64,000 bases of DNA from Membranipora membranacea (GCA_914767715.1 OU612075.1:9734001-9798000); one strand, 5' to 3'. Positions 36,001-49,639 are shown, counted from the first letter of the stretch. Notes: a model not told the origin generated them from the sequence alone. Numbers and translations: made by a program.

Positions 36001-37532
36001 GAGAAACTTATAGATGAACTGATGAATATGAAGATCCCTCAATATAAACCTTCATCTAATCATATCCAGCTCTCTGATACAGGTATTCACGTTATTATAA
36101 GCTCCAATCGCAATTCCAAGCTAGATGAGGCATGTTGAAAGACTTTTATTTGTTCTGATTGCCAATGCGCGTATGAACCCCTTCTAAAACAGGCACACAT
36201 TAGGGTTGTGTCATGCCTAAGATACTAACTTGAGAACTACTTGTCCCACTTTTTTGATTTTTCATTGTTATTGTAGCTAAAGATTTGTATAGTGGAATAA
36301 AAGCAGCCGAAACAATGCAGCTTCATGATGTTATGGTATCATTCATTCTGTTCACACTTTTGTTCTAAACTTTGTAAGGAGGCATTAACTGAGTGGCATT
36401 TTTTCCTTTACTTTATAGATTACGGAGACATTCAGCTTGCTCTTCAAATTTGCCAATCATCCCAAAATCCCATCAATCTGCCCACCTTAGTCTTAGTCAA
36501 TCTTGACCCTCCGACTTCTATGGAATTAGTCAGTACTGTCCAATTCTCTTCATCAGTTCACTCTGTAACCAAATATCAAAATTACTTATACACTGGCCTT
36601 GATAATGATACCATAATGAGAGCTCATGAACCTGTAAATACCAGTCCACCTTCTCAGCTTGTGAATGTAGGTGGTTGGGTATCCAGTATCCAAGTGTATA
36701 ACAATGAGCTGTATGTGCTATCACATAACACCAGTAAGGTTTATGTGTATGACTTGGCGGGTAGACTTAAAAGGTCCTGGTCCCATAACAGTAGCAGTGA
36801 TAGCTTTAATAAGCTGAGGGTGGTCAATGAGAAGGTGGTTGTTCCAGATGGGGCATCACGGTCGCTAACAGTGTACACTCTTCAAGGTCAGCTAATGAAG
36901 CAGGTTAAAGTTCCTGGTATGACAAGAAACTGGAAAGCTTTAGCTGTATGTGGAGATGACTCTGTTATCTTAACTGACTGGGGCGCAAACAGTGTACTCA
37001 GAGTGAACATAGACAGTGGAGAGGTGTTGTGGACATCTAAACATGTAACTAACCCTCAAGGAGTCGTCTGCTACAAGGACAGATATGTACTCGTGACTAA
37101 CCGTAACAGTGAAACAAAGATATGGATACTGGATATGGAGACAGGTTAGTTCATGATTGGCTAAACCACATAATTGTGTTTTCTGCATTATTGTCTGACA
37201 TTTTACCTTCATGGATAGGAAGCAGAAATGATTAGGCATTCAATTTGTATGAAAACCTGCCGAAGTCATATTCATGATGCATTGCAGTAAATGCGACACA
37301 AAACTTTGGTAAAAATTGGAGCAGCTTTATTTCACTGTTATAGCTTGAAGTACAGGTATTTCATGACATTTCATTTCCATTGTTCTACCTTTCAGGAGAG
37401 AAGAAAGGTGAAGTTTGTGGAGAGACCGGATATGATGATGAACACTTTGACCTTGATGTTTGTGATGACACCCTGATTATTGCTAAATATTATCAGAAGA
37501 CAGTACAGTATTACAAGCTCAACTCAGCATGA
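33081..37532 (+). CDS. TRIM-like RING/B-box/coiled-coil/beta-propeller E3 ligase, copy 2
   Basis: Eight in-frame exons: 33081-33244, 33417-33576, 34043-34226, 34663-34859, 35383-35553, 35971-36082, 36419-37144, 37396-37532, giving 616 aa. The domain order is as in copy 1. The RING is complete, with Gly31 replaced by Arg just before the zinc-binding His (NPRHIYC). Exon 7 is two codons longer than in copy 1 (LPTLVLVNL), and intron 6 is 336 bp rather than 123 bp. The exon 3 acceptor reads ttgaag instead of ttgcag, a weaker context shared with copy 3. Propeller residues differ at several loop positions from copy 1 (for example DNDTI for ETGTI), as expected if target binding has diverged. No stop interrupts the frame. 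Confidence 0.87.
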
Positions 37533-38956
37533 TATGAGCTAAGAGAAGCTCAACATTGTTTCTAATCCATCCATAATCTGTATTAGTCTACTAGCAACAT
37601 GGTGAAGGTCATGTGGGTCAACATTGTTGATGAGGATGAGGACAATAAAATCCCCCATTTGTGCGTTAAATATTTAAATCATCTCATATTATTCTTGCGA
37701 CTTACTTGCATGCAAAGTCTTGACTATGTAATATGTGTAGCTCTACTAACAGCATAGTGAAGGACAAGAGGGTCAACATTGTTGCCATCGGATTTCCTGT
37801 TATGAGCTTACGGTCAGGCTCTTGCATATTCACTTAATGTTTTGGCCTTGTTTCTTTCAGTCCTACTCATAAAAATAAGCATACCTACATTTATATATAT
37901 TATGATTATGTCTTACCCAGAAGATATTTTGCACATTTATGTGTGTAGTCTTCTTGCTGATCGATATTGCTGATATGGATTTCACGTTACTAGCTTGATT
38001 CGCATGTTCACTTAATGTTTTGACCCTGTTTTTTTTCAGTTCGAGCTATTATGATAAACATTATTACATTTATATATAATGTTCATAGCCCTACCCTGAA
38101 GGTATTTCGCATTGTGATTTTTTAACTCATCATTGTTTGTCTCAAATAAAGTCTTATTTGTCTCATTATTGTTCCCTAACTGATAAGTCATGACGATGAG
38201 CCATAAACATACAAATCAGAATAGACTATAAGATAGTCTAGGTTAATTATTCATGTCTCTTATAGAATAAGAATAATTGTGTTCTGATGTGTTATTTACA
38301 CAATTTCCTCTGCGATGTTCTGTCAGGCCTGATCATCTGAACAATTGTGATGATCAAATCTTACAAAACCTGAAGGAAACATCACCAATTCATGGAATTA
38401 ATCGTTGCGGATCCATGGTGAACGGAAACAAAATTGACTATCAAATGACTGACTAAGGTATACAGTGTTCCAGAAAATAGTTAATGTTCTATTTAGTGGT
38501 CCATATATCCAGGAATAATCATGAATTTCATGAATGTCCACGCCTTGTCTTGGGTTCTAAACTTCTCATAATGTGCATATATTGTTCAATGCTGTCCGAA
38601 GGATCACAAGACGTGGTAACCAGAATTTTGTCAAACTGCAAGTTATGTATGTATATACACCCTAGGGATAGGTGGAGAGGCTGGAACAATCAACCTCAAT
38701 AGGTCCCCCATCAGGACTCCTGTTTTGCTGTTCTTTCCGTACCAAGGTTGGTGCACAATGATTTTTTCAGGGCTATATGAAAGTTTAATTTTTACTTGTC
38801 TTTTCTGGTTCAAGCTTTCTGATTCTGAATAGCACGAACACGTATCCTAGGTGAAGTAGATTGTGAATTATTGAAAGATATTTGAGGTTATTTCATCAAC
38901 ATTTTGGAGTTTTTAGACATTGGTATTAAAAAGACTGATGAATGATGGTTTTATGA
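37533..38956. other. 3' flank of TRIM copy 2 and inter-unit spacer
   Basis: Includes the conserved AATAAA at 38145-38150 and the 17-nt hairpin near 38223-38240. An uninterrupted version of the foldback target region lies near 38320. No gene recognised. Confidence 0.5.
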
Positions 38957-39897
38957 TTACATTTCTTTTTCAAGACTGGTGAGTTGGCTCTCTACAACTT
39001 CAACAATTTGCCACGATGGGTTGGGTTCTTTCCCCATGAGAAGTCCGTTTCTGACTTGGAATATTGTGTTTTTATTTTCAGATTTCAATTTGTTGCGTCG
39101 GGACCTCAGGAGATATTCCCGGTGCTATTCTTCTTTACTAAGATCAGGGGTGACAAAAGTTCCTAGTTTGTCCACGTAGTCGTAGTAAGCATGTAGAAAG
39201 TCATTCCTAGTCTGGGGGTTGGTAAAGGAAATCTTAGTCGGTCTCACATTCTTGTCTTTTGCTAATTGCATATTTCGTCTTCCAAGTCGTTACATATGTC
39301 ATATACGACAGAAGCTGTACGGCCCTCCTCCTCCAGTTTGTGGAGGATGACATTACAGCTCCTCTCATACCTGGCATTCTGAGATTTTGTGTCTTCAAGC
39401 CGTTTATCAATTTTCGCAGTCATTTTTCTCAAAGTAGGCATGTCGTCGACAACTCCAGTCTATGCTGCCGCCTGTTCTTTGAACACAGCCTGTTCTCTAG
39501 TTGCCGACTCTAGTATTTTGGAATTCTCTGCCTGTATTTCCCTGTTCTCATTCTTCATCCCACGGATGTCTCTTGTGAGACCATCCAGAGATACAGTGAG
39601 ACTAGGTAAATAGAGAAGATTGGTAAGTTTAGGTTGACAATCCTTACAGTACCAGTGGATACCAGCACGTTTTATAAAGGCTAGCTCACCCGAGAGTTTG
39701 ATATCATTCCACTCTGTGAGGCAGCCTGTATGGAACTGGTGCTGACAGTAGGTGCAGCAGAGCACTAGGGCATTGCTGGTTCCTATTACTTTCCTACAAG
39801 TGAAGCATTTACCAGCCACAGGAGATGTTGGGGCATCACCAGTCTGACTTGTGCCTGCGGCTCCACCAGAACTCATCGTAGTAGTCATCACCTCCAT
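38957..39897 (-). pseudogene. PHD-finger ORF1-like relic, copy 3
   Basis: The PHD finger is complete here (CFTC, CCTYC, QFHTGC, WYCKDCQP) and is followed by the coiled coil. The frame then ends at a TAG replacing Trp after the AAA tripeptide near 39460, and a deletion of about 40 bp near 39287 removes part of the C-terminal domain. It is the same ancestral ORF1-like sequence as at 6184-7159 and 22545-23497, broken independently. Confidence 0.7.
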
Positions 39898-40620
39898 AAC
39901 CTGCAACAGGGCCAGCGGGCAATAGGGTAGGCACAGTGCAGTCAGCTAACAGACCACCGACCAGCAGGGCAACAAAGTATACCTGGTCTATAGAAAAATA
40001 TGGTGTACTCACAAATAATGTGGTGCTAGGAAGATATATAAAATATTAGTGTTTGGGTACCACCAGTTTTGCAGCTAGTTTGTCTCCAGTGCAGAGCAGA
40101 CCAGCAATTTCAAATCAGATCAACCTGCAGACCGTTGTGCTTGATCTTCATGTAGGCTGCCCAGAGTATTATTGGGTGTCTCAGCAGTAGTTTGCAGTTT
40201 AAATGATGCATTAGATGTAGCTAGGAGCTGAATCTTTACGGATAAATTAAGGATTTTCAGAGAGAGATAATTTTTCTCTCTTCACCATTAGTGACCTTGA
40301 ACAGTATCAACCACTCTCAAAACACCAAACAGGGTGAGACGCAAAGCAAATGGGGTGGTAAATGTGGGTGGTTGAAACTGGACATTGACAAAGTAAAGGC
40401 ACGCAAGTAAGTCCCAGGGGCCCACCCCAGGGCTTGTTTGACTGGTGGTACTGGTGGTAAAATTTTGTACTTCTGTTGACTGTATTATTATTACTATGTC
40501 ACCTCATCAAAGGAATCAAAAAGATTACTCCTTGTCTCATCCTCAGTTTTATATAAGCAGTAGGCAGTTTTATGAAATAATCATGGTAGTTGGTTTGGTA
40601 CTTAGTCCAATCCAACTCTC

Positions 40621-41017
40621 CTTGAGTGCTGTATGGGACATGTCTTACTGAACACATGCAGCCCAGGCTTCAACACACACACAGAACTGCTGTTTAGGAC
40701 TTGAGTGGTACGACATCTCCCTTACAGCACCTCCCACATGTCTTACAACACCCATCGCCAGCGACGGTTTTGTTGCCTATTCAGAACAGGATAATTTGTT
40801 GTAATGCTTCTATTGATACTTCGAGTCCAGCGGTCAGGGCCACCTTAACACAAATTTATGCTGCTAAACTGGGCGTTGGCTGGCCACGAGTGTTGTAAGA
40901 TGTGTGGCAGGTGCATTATTGGATATGTTTTACAACACTCAAGGCCTAAACAGCAGTGCTGTGTGTGTGTTGAAGCCTGGGCTGCATGTGTTCAGTAAGA
41001 CATGTCCCATACAGCAC
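40621..41017. repeat. 397-bp palindromic repeat (best copy)
   Basis: The left arm 40621-40751 (starting cttgagtgctgtatgggac) and right arm 40890-41017 (ending cccatacagcac) are near-perfect reverse complements over about 130 bp, separated by about 138 bp. Both arms contain a gt-rich core and gctgcatgtgttcagtaag. A stem this long would fold strongly in RNA or single-stranded DNA. It may be a MITE or another foldback element, or a source of double-stranded RNA. Present once per unit. Confidence 0.8.
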
Positions 41018-41669
41018 CTGTCACATTTCTCACAGCACCCAAGTGTTGGATTAGACTAATTTGTCTAAGCACGCAACATGGGCTGCACTATGATTTTTCA
41101 AAAACTGTGACGCCCATACAGTACTGAAAGTTTTTTGTAATGTAATGTGAGTTTTCTATCCCCAGTCCACTGTGGTGTGTCAAAGTTGACTTGTGTGTAT
41201 GCTGATGAGCTCTGAACATTCATGACCCCTTCACTGGTAAAATTCATCAAAAATAACCTGTATGTTGCCATGTGGAATTTTTGGCACAGCATATACAGGC
41301 CTGCTAGGCGCTGCTGTCTCGCTCACACTAGTCTGGTATCATTACGATGAGTTGACAGTGAACATTGTACTGTAATTTAAGAAGTAATATTATACAATTT
41401 TGGACCCAGTAACACCATTACATAAATTTCATCAGTTGGATATTGACAGTTTTATCTTTGGGACTGCTAAGTTGGCATATTGAAAAGTAAATAGAACCAC
41501 GGGTCAACACAATGCAATCAGTTGGCTGAATCAGAGGAGTGCTCTTTTCAATTTATCTTGAACAAAGAAAGATGGAAGGGATCCAAGATTAGTAGTCAAG
41601 CTATCTAGTATCCAACTAATGCAGTTAATGTTATGACCTTTCCTGGGAGCACCATATTTTTCACATGAT

Positions 41670-41982
41670 AATCACTATGTTTTCATATGTCGATTTGACA
41701 CCAGTTTTAAGCCTAATCGATACATGGGATTAGCATTTAAGTCAACTTTCACATTTCTTGAAGCAAAAATATATACCGGTTTGATTCAGCTCAATCTAAT
41801 TAGGCGGCATGGATGAATGGTTAGTGCGCTTGATCATTGGCTTAGATATTGCAGCGGGAGGCTCGGGTTTAAATCTCAGCCACGGTAGAAGGTTTTCATG
41901 CTTTTTTCATCATGGAAATCGTTAGCATTAATCATTCAAAATGGGAGTGGAGAACTCACTCGAGGCATGAACCATAGTGATT
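41670..41982. mobile_element. Inverted-repeat element with tRNA-like core (unit 3)
   Basis: The same element as at 8920-9214, with ends aatcactatg and catagtgatt and the A-box/B-box-like tRNA core, but with about 18 extra bases (near ttagcatttaagtcaact). Its presence in units 1 and 3 and absence from unit 2 fits the wider pattern that this part of unit 3 is copied from a unit-1-like sequence. Confidence 0.58.
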
Positions 41983-42914
41983 GTGTTTGCAGACAGTTGA
42001 CAACTCTTGGTCAGCATACCAGTTGGGCCATCTTTCATACAGTGTGCGTAAATGTTCAATGGAGGATCGTACAAGCCAGGCTAAAACAATATTCACATAG
42101 ACTGATTTCATCAACACATTAATTTTCAGATTACTGTCCTTCAGCAACATGAGCTAAGATCTTCTGACTGCCCAGTAGTGTGCTGGAGTTACCCCATCTG
42201 ACTACACAGCTATGGGCTGAGTGACGCTACCAGTAACAATAGGTGATGTACTTCCTTATTATTAGAACTTGGGTGTAATAGTCTGAGTTTACAAACGCAT
42301 TGTGAATAACTTAATCAAATATCCCTCTCCTGTTTGTTTGAATGTTTGGTAAAGTAACCCTACCAACAAGCACTCCCATGAGGCTAGTGTTAGTGCCAAT
42401 ATTTTGTATGCTAAGTTGCAGGATTCAGGATTCAAGCACAAAAAAAACCAAGCTTACCATTCTATGGTCTTTATTACATTTTCATATCCCAGAACCAGAG
42501 ATATCTAGCGCTGAGGTATATTAAAAGCTATAGTTGCGCCTCCCAATATTTGGTATCATCTTGAAGGTCCTAGTCTAATAAAGAGCAGCGTGGCAACATT
42601 TTAAATAACCTTTCGGGCGCAACTGAAACCATTTGATTTACTAAAATGAGAATTCTTCTCAACTTTTCTCGACCACTAAGGTTGTCTCCTCGCTATCACT
42701 CTATCTCATATAAAGATGTATGAAATGCTAAAATTTCAGATCATTGGGCCCCGAGGTTGGGGTAAAATCTTTGAAAAATATGATTGGCACGTGATTTGCC
42801 ACATTTTTTATCCCAAATGCGCAACTATAGCTTTAACAAGATAATGTGTACTCAAATGATACACAATGTAGCCTATAACTGCTAGTTTCTTTCCTCAATT
42901 CAGTTCAGGTGACG

Positions 42915-45900
42915 ATGAGTTCAATCTTGTATACTAAGATTGACGGATTGTCCTACTTTCTCAAGGCTCATTATAAAGTTGTGACCACTCTGCTGTGCTG
43001 GGCCTACACTTCAGTCATCACAGCAAGAAACACTCTCAGTGGGATATACTCTGGAGTCACACTGACATGCGAAGTGACTGCTACTCTGATCTATGATTCA
43101 GTAGAGATTCTCATACACTCGGCTAAGCTACTTGTCTATGTAGTTCTCAAGTTTTCGGACTTGGTCTTGCTGATATTATCATCGATTGAGCTGTTGATAA
43201 TCAACGTGAGTAATATTCAGTTTGGAGTCATGTGATAGCTAAGGATACCCAAATACCTGTCCTGTTGGAAGAAGTTATTAAACGCATGTCGCAGTGACTT
43301 AATTCAGACTGGAGTCATCAAAATGTAATCCATAGTGTAGACCTACTACTTGTCAACTTTTCAATAAATTGTTTTAATTCACTTGGGTTGGTTGGGTTTG
43401 TGACATAAAAGTATCAGAAATATGCCTGTTGCCGTACTAAACACTGAGTAGACATGAGAGCATCCTGTGCTACAAACCATTACAACCGCCTCAACTGTGA
43501 TAGTATGACATAAAAGTCAGCCAAAGGACGTGATGACACACATTATCTCTGTTTACAGGTATACCTAGCTTTGCAATGGGTTGTCCTCGGCCTAATTCAA
43601 GTTCTCTCAGCTATCAAGGATGGAGTTGTTCTTGTTCTCCACCTCCCACTCATTATTCTATCATCATTAGACGACCAACTTCTCTGGTGCTATGTGGAGT
43701 TATCTACTTTCTTACGAGCTTCAGGCAGCACTCTCGTGGCAAAACTCTCTGTTATTTTGTACCATATGTTATTGGCACCCTATTACATACTGGGTTATAT
43801 TTATGATCTCGCAGTGGCCTCAAGCAGCTGTGTCTACAGGTTAGTTTTTATAGAAAAAATACACATAAATAATATTATCTAAAGCTACTCATTGCCACTT
43901 TCAGGGCCAATGAAAACGCGCTTACATGAGAGGAATTGCATAACATCCATTCAGTGCACCCTGGTATTGGTTTGGTGTTGGCCAGCTAGGTTGATATCTT
44001 GCACCACTCACCATCCGATCTAGCCGGGTTCCCAAGTTGACTAAACCAAGTGAGAAAAAAAATTCATAGTCAAGACAGCTTATTCAGCGTTGTTGATTTT
44101 TACAGGCTTGTATCTTTGACTCCCAGCATAGCCTCAGATTCTTGGAACTCATTCTACACGTTTTGTGCTAACACAACTGCCCAACTGAATAAATCGTTCC
44201 GCTCTGCTTTCTCAGTCTATGGTGAGGTGTTCTGGGGTTGGACCATCAGTATCTCACAGTTTTATCTCAGCTGTGAAAGTGTGATCGGGAAAACCTCTGA
44301 TTATGTAAGTTAAGTCGCATGCTATTCCTCTGCTCATTTTTATAGATAATTGATTTGCTTTACGACAAAATTGTTAATTTTCTAGATGATGGTGCTATAA
44401 TACCATCTATGGTGAGGGTCTGACTAACAAACTCTCTCTCTCATCGGTCATTGAGCCGTTTGCTTTAGATGTCTTTTAACCTGAACAAAATCCTTCATCG
44501 CTATATCTTGTCTATCAAAGATAGTTAAGAAACACTAATAAAGACTTACAGTTGCGTTTGATTTTATGTGGACATAACTGGCCCAAAGTAGTTAATGGTG
44601 TTGATGCTGCTTTCTATTGAAGTCTAGTCTCCCACCCTCCCTGGTCCAATTATTTTATTTCTCCCTCAGTTAAAGGAGTTGTCCAACCACAGACATTGGA
44701 TGAATAGCTCCAAAATGAGTCATATTCTGTCTCTTATTATATTGTATATTATTATCTGGTATCAGAGACTATAGTTTATATATTTCTATTGTCTCTGGTA
44801 TCACAGTTTGTGGGACAAACTCTCTAATGGTGTTTAACCTTAAAGAATTGTTTTTTTTTCAGTTGTACTACGTGCCTACTGATATACATTTTGGAACTAA
44901 GTCTAGATTTCAGGACTTGTTATGGCACGTTTGTATGACGCCTCTTATGCTCATCAATGAGATAAGTAGAGATATGCGGTTATACACCCAGTATTTCTAC
45001 AAAGCTCTTTTCTACTTCACGTGAGTCGCCAAATTATGCTGTACTATACAATTATACCTGAAAACATTCTGTTTTGTTACCTAGTTTCCTTCATCCACTC
45101 TTTGTATCACAACCATCCAAGATCACGGCATGGTTTTGTATTTTCAATATCTCCCTTTTTTTTATATTTAGTTTTGGTCGTTGCACCGTTTCCAAAAATC
45201 ATCTATACTTATGGCAACGGGCCTGACATGCGACAGGAAACCCTCTCGCTGGAAAATCTTTCAGATTTTAGTTCTTGGTGGGGTACAAATGGGAATTGCT
45301 GAGTTTTAAACTCCTTAGTTAATTAATATTCTCTGTGATATTATCTTTCATTCTATCTTTTTTTAAACAATCAGTTTACATGGCAAGGCAATATATGAAC
45401 CTAATCTATTACATGTCTCTCGGTCCTACACAACTTATATCTCAAATTTATTTTAGGACTGATAAGGAGCAGACAAATTCTCAGCACAGAGGACAGATAT
45501 TAATACTTTTACCATCTGTACAGACCAGTGCATACTGTATATTTGAGGACCTTATATGGATAACTTGGCTAACTATTAAAACTAACTGGCCTGTAATATT
45601 AGTATGGGCTGTGATCGTTATGACGATATATGTGATACTGATATATCAGGGCACTCGAAGCTTGATACGGAGCAGACAACAGAGAGATGAGGAAAGATTG
45701 AGACTTCTACAGCAAAGAGTTGATCACCACCTGATCAACCAACCAGGTAAATCCAACAGAATCATCAAGCCCTGTTAACGGTGTATGATGAAATGGCAGT
45801 ATTATGATATATTTAAAGAATTACTAGCCAACTTGAGAACACGTTAGCAAAAGTAGCAAACATCGTAATCAAATTTGTAATGCCCAGCCATTGAATTCCA

Positions 45901-47677
45901 TATCTGGAATAGCATCATTAGCTTTCTTTTGCAAAACAAAGGGCTTGCAAAAATAGCCAGTCCCTAGTAGCAATCTAGAAATGCCCTAATCATCGACACT
46001 GTAGGGGTATAATTACTGTTTGCAACATTGTAAACAAGACAATTTCTCAGGCTAATTATTCATGCTACTAGGGACAGCCAATCAGATAACAGTCAGATGG
46101 GTCCCTGTGTTTAGTGTCCTAACCGTATAACGCTATGATACTATTTCCATTCTAAGAGAAGAATCTAATTCAGTGTGCCCAGCAGTTTAAATTGAAGAGA
46201 GGAGTTGTCCTCTTTATATCAATGCTCTGATAACTCCTAAAGTGTGGCAACTAATAGCTGACAGGATATATCAAGATAACAGATTTTTCAGATAGTCATG
46301 TAACAATATTATGCGCAGATGACTAGTCCTGTGGCAACCCTAACTATATTGCAGCTTTTCATAATAAAAGAATAAAAAACTAATTTATAGTATACAACTC
46401 AGTTTCTATTCAAACCTGGATTTTATTTGACAATCATTATCATTTGGGGAAAAGGCAGTCTCACTAATTAAGATATAAACCTCAAAATCATTTGCTGTGT
46501 TGTGATACACTTGTCACATAGATCCAGCAGCACAGGGAGTTATTTGAAGTTTCATAACGATGAGCCAAATAATAAGTATTTCATTTTAAGATTCTTTCTC
46601 CTCTCAGACGACGCCGGTGACCGACCTGAGTTAGACCCTGTGGATTTTGATTCAGATGAGGAGATGTCCAACTCAGATTCAGACAATGAGGATGAGGAGC
46701 TCATTCATATACCCAGAACTAGGTCACAGACTCGTGTATCTAGGTCACGATCTAACACCCCAGATCACACTACCCCAGGGTAACTTTTCAAACACTTTTC
46801 ATGTGTTGTCTACTGCTTGCACATATTGGTGAATGCATCATGTTGATCTTTAACTGGTTTTAATAGAATCAGGTCTTTGATATTATTCTAGTGTTCTCAG
46901 TCTAATTTAGAATACTGCTCTTAGTACATACACAGTCTGTTGCCCAGTTACAACCGATTTTCGCACAATGTAGAGATATGAAGGTACTGAAAGGGTACTA
47001 CTTTGTATACACATTCATGAATTAGTAACTTTTTAATACATTCTCATCCTGATTGGGCCACAGGCTCTTTATGAAATTAGAGTAGTATTCTAAATCAGAC
47101 TGAGAACTCTAGAGTGATACAAAAAACTTGATTCTCTCACAATCACTTCAATTCTTCAACTCAGTACCAATTATTCAGCTCAAAGGATTGCTCTAACGCA
47201 TAAGAATCCCCTGTCCTACCTGATTTGATAATGTTGGTTTCTTCTTGTATGGGAAAAATCCCCTCCATCCAAACAAAACAAGTTGAGAGAGGCCGTGCTG
47301 CACTGTTTTTGAAGCTGCCTAGCTATCATAATATGGTCAGACAGCTCTGAGCCAGTCAATTTTTCATAGATAAAGTTTGTGACGCATTATTTCTGTAGAT
47401 TAAATGGTTAATCATGTTAACAAAAGTTAAAAATAAAACACGGTTTAAGAAAAATGAGTCTTTTCAATATTTTGATTGTTATTTCAGGGCTGAGACCAGA
47501 TATATCAGAAAGTATAGACAGTCAGTTGAAGAAGAAAAGATGAATAGACAATGTATAGTATGTCACGTCAATGTTAAAAACATTATCTTACTGCCATGTA
47601 GACATTTGTGTGTATGCGGAGACTGTGTACAGCCCTTACTGAGACGTAGACCGAAGACGTGCCCCCTGTGTTGGTGA
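42915..47677 (+). CDS. RNF26-like RING ligase, copy C (C-terminally truncated)
   Basis: Seven in-frame exons: 42915-43205, 43559-43839, 44106-44304, 44863-45020, 45457-45746, 46608-46779, 47488-47677, giving 526 aa. The membrane segments, acidic linker and all RING cysteines are present, but the frame stops two codons after CPL (CPLCW, TGA 47675-47677), so the RINQVMEVFT tail is missing. In RNF26-like and other C-terminal RING proteins the last residues often help RING function, so activity is uncertain. The exon 6 donor is gtaact rather than gtaagt. Intron 5 holds a 287-bp hAT-like insertion. Exons 1-4 are almost identical to copy A, while exons 5-7 resemble copy B. Confidence 0.8.
45889..46175. 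mobile_element. 287-bp hAT-like MITE in intron 5 of RNF26-like copy C
   Basis: Missing from the same intron in copies A and B. It is flanked by an 8-bp duplication, tgcccagc (45881-45888 and 46176-46183). The ends are cattgaatt and its imperfect inverse aattcagtg. An inner inverted pair, gtccctagtagca and tgctactagggac, lies near 45962 and 46065. No coding capacity. The 8-bp duplication and CA..TG ends favour hAT. Confidence 0.75.
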
Positions 47678-49639
47678 AGGATCAACCAGGTCATGGAAGT
47701 TTTTACATAAATATTATGTAAATATTTTTAGACATGATATTTGTTTAAATTTTTTTACAATGATATTGCACCAGTGGTGTCCAATCAAAAATGCCGACTG
47801 AAACCTCAAAGCATTGATGACCATTCTTAGATGTTTAAATCTGCAAAGATCTTTGACAGATTTGTTTTTTTGTTCTTTATCTCTTTGGGAAATCGCCGTC
47901 GGGCTACCCTTTTTGGCAATCACCATTTTGCAATAATTAACCTCACTTATTTTTAGAGTCCTTTTGGTCCATTTTAATTAAGAACGTAGTGAAGAGAGGC
48001 TTTGAATCTGCCAAATGATATTGTTATATCAAATATATTACGTTACAAACCATTATCACACAAACAGTTAACAGCCAATTTCGAAAAAAAAGGCAGTTTA
48101 CTAAAGTGTGTCAGTAGCCTGTGTTTACAAGTACCGAACAACACTTGTCAAGACAGGCTAGTGTGTCAAGTGATCATCCCTCCAGCAAATAGGCTGACAA
48201 AATGTTTCCACTTTGTAGGAGGGGGATACTGCATCCGTCACATTTGGCAAAACCCCCGGAAAAAATCCATAAAGCCTCGCATCAGTTCTATCTGACCGTG
48301 CAAGTGTAAAGAAGTCATCAAACGTACACGCATCATTGTATACATACAGCGTAAAGCAGGAAAAAGGATTGATGTCTGTTCTAAGGACATTACTCTAACC
48401 TGTCAGTTCAACATGAACCTCTACAAAGCATGATGATGCAAGATCAACTTGTCAATGGGAAAAGTGAATGAGTTCCTATTTCAACACTAGTAACTTTGAG
48501 TTGTCCCTCTAACAAACAGGGAACCATAACTCTAGAAAAAAATGTAATAGTAACGCCTGCGCACTGATCTTATAATGATATCCGGATACTGAAATGAAAC
48601 TGCCAAAGACCAACTGCTCCACCTACCTGACTGTGGTGAAATTCTTCCTACTGTGGGTAGACTTCATACTTATACTTATAAATAGGAGTAAGTAACAGTA
48701 TTGGATTGAGTGTAACGTGATGGGTGATGACCTTATGAGATTGTGTATATAGATCATTATAGTAGATATTGTCAAAACACAGCAACTAGTAGTAGTACAA
48801 ATAGTCACAGGTCTACTCAAACCTTAACCGCTTGGGCCTCTCTGTCCAGTGGACTAGTCTGCTGTGTTTGACTGACCTCAAATCCAATCTTTATAGGCCT
48901 TGATATGATTGGCACCAGACATTCAGAGCTAACACATTGGCTACTGCCCCCCCCCCCCTTGGTTTTTGTTGTTTGAAGGTAATTTATGACAGAGAAGATA
49001 TTTTTAACTCTCCTGAGAGAATTGAAAATACCGCTATCCTGATAGTATTGCTTGGAGAACTACCTCCTAGCTGTTAATGCATTCCTCATTTGATGAATTT
49101 AATCACCTGCAACTCATTCATCAGCATTCAATTTCAAATCCAAAATCTTTGCCAAGTTCTCCTTAGATGTGCACAGTGAAAAAAAGGAGATCTAATGCAT
49201 TAATTACAAGATATTTCAATGTTTTAAATATTGGTTGTATTTCCTAAGCATGTAATCAGTAGAGGTGCATCATGGGGTGGAGCTGGGATGTGGTAGAAAG
49301 AGCATTGCATCAGTACCAAAAGAGAACAGTTTGTCTTAGAAATCTACAGTAGCGGTATTGTGATGAATCTGTATGAATTTTGCCTGATTTCTCTGTGAAA
49401 TGTTGATTGATCGGACTTCACCCTCAGTGGTATTATCAGAATTCATGTATTTTTGAAAGAGGATGCGATTCATAGTTTTCCGGCTGTGAAAAATGATTCC
49501 GCTAGCAATATGCTATCATACTAAAATCTATACAGTGTCTAATGTAGTCCTCAGCAGTTCTGATTAGATTAAAGAATGCTTTAATCGATATTAAAACATT
49601 AACATGGAGTAATTCAATTATTTTAGCTGAGTAAATATA
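47678..49639. other. Spacer between RNF26-like copy C and TRIM copy 3
   Basis: Contains the minus-strand relic (about 48120-48531, interrupted) and the empty site of the 230-bp MITE (near 48600). The TRIM 5' flank with its attattttag acceptor follows. No intact gene. Confidence 0.45.
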
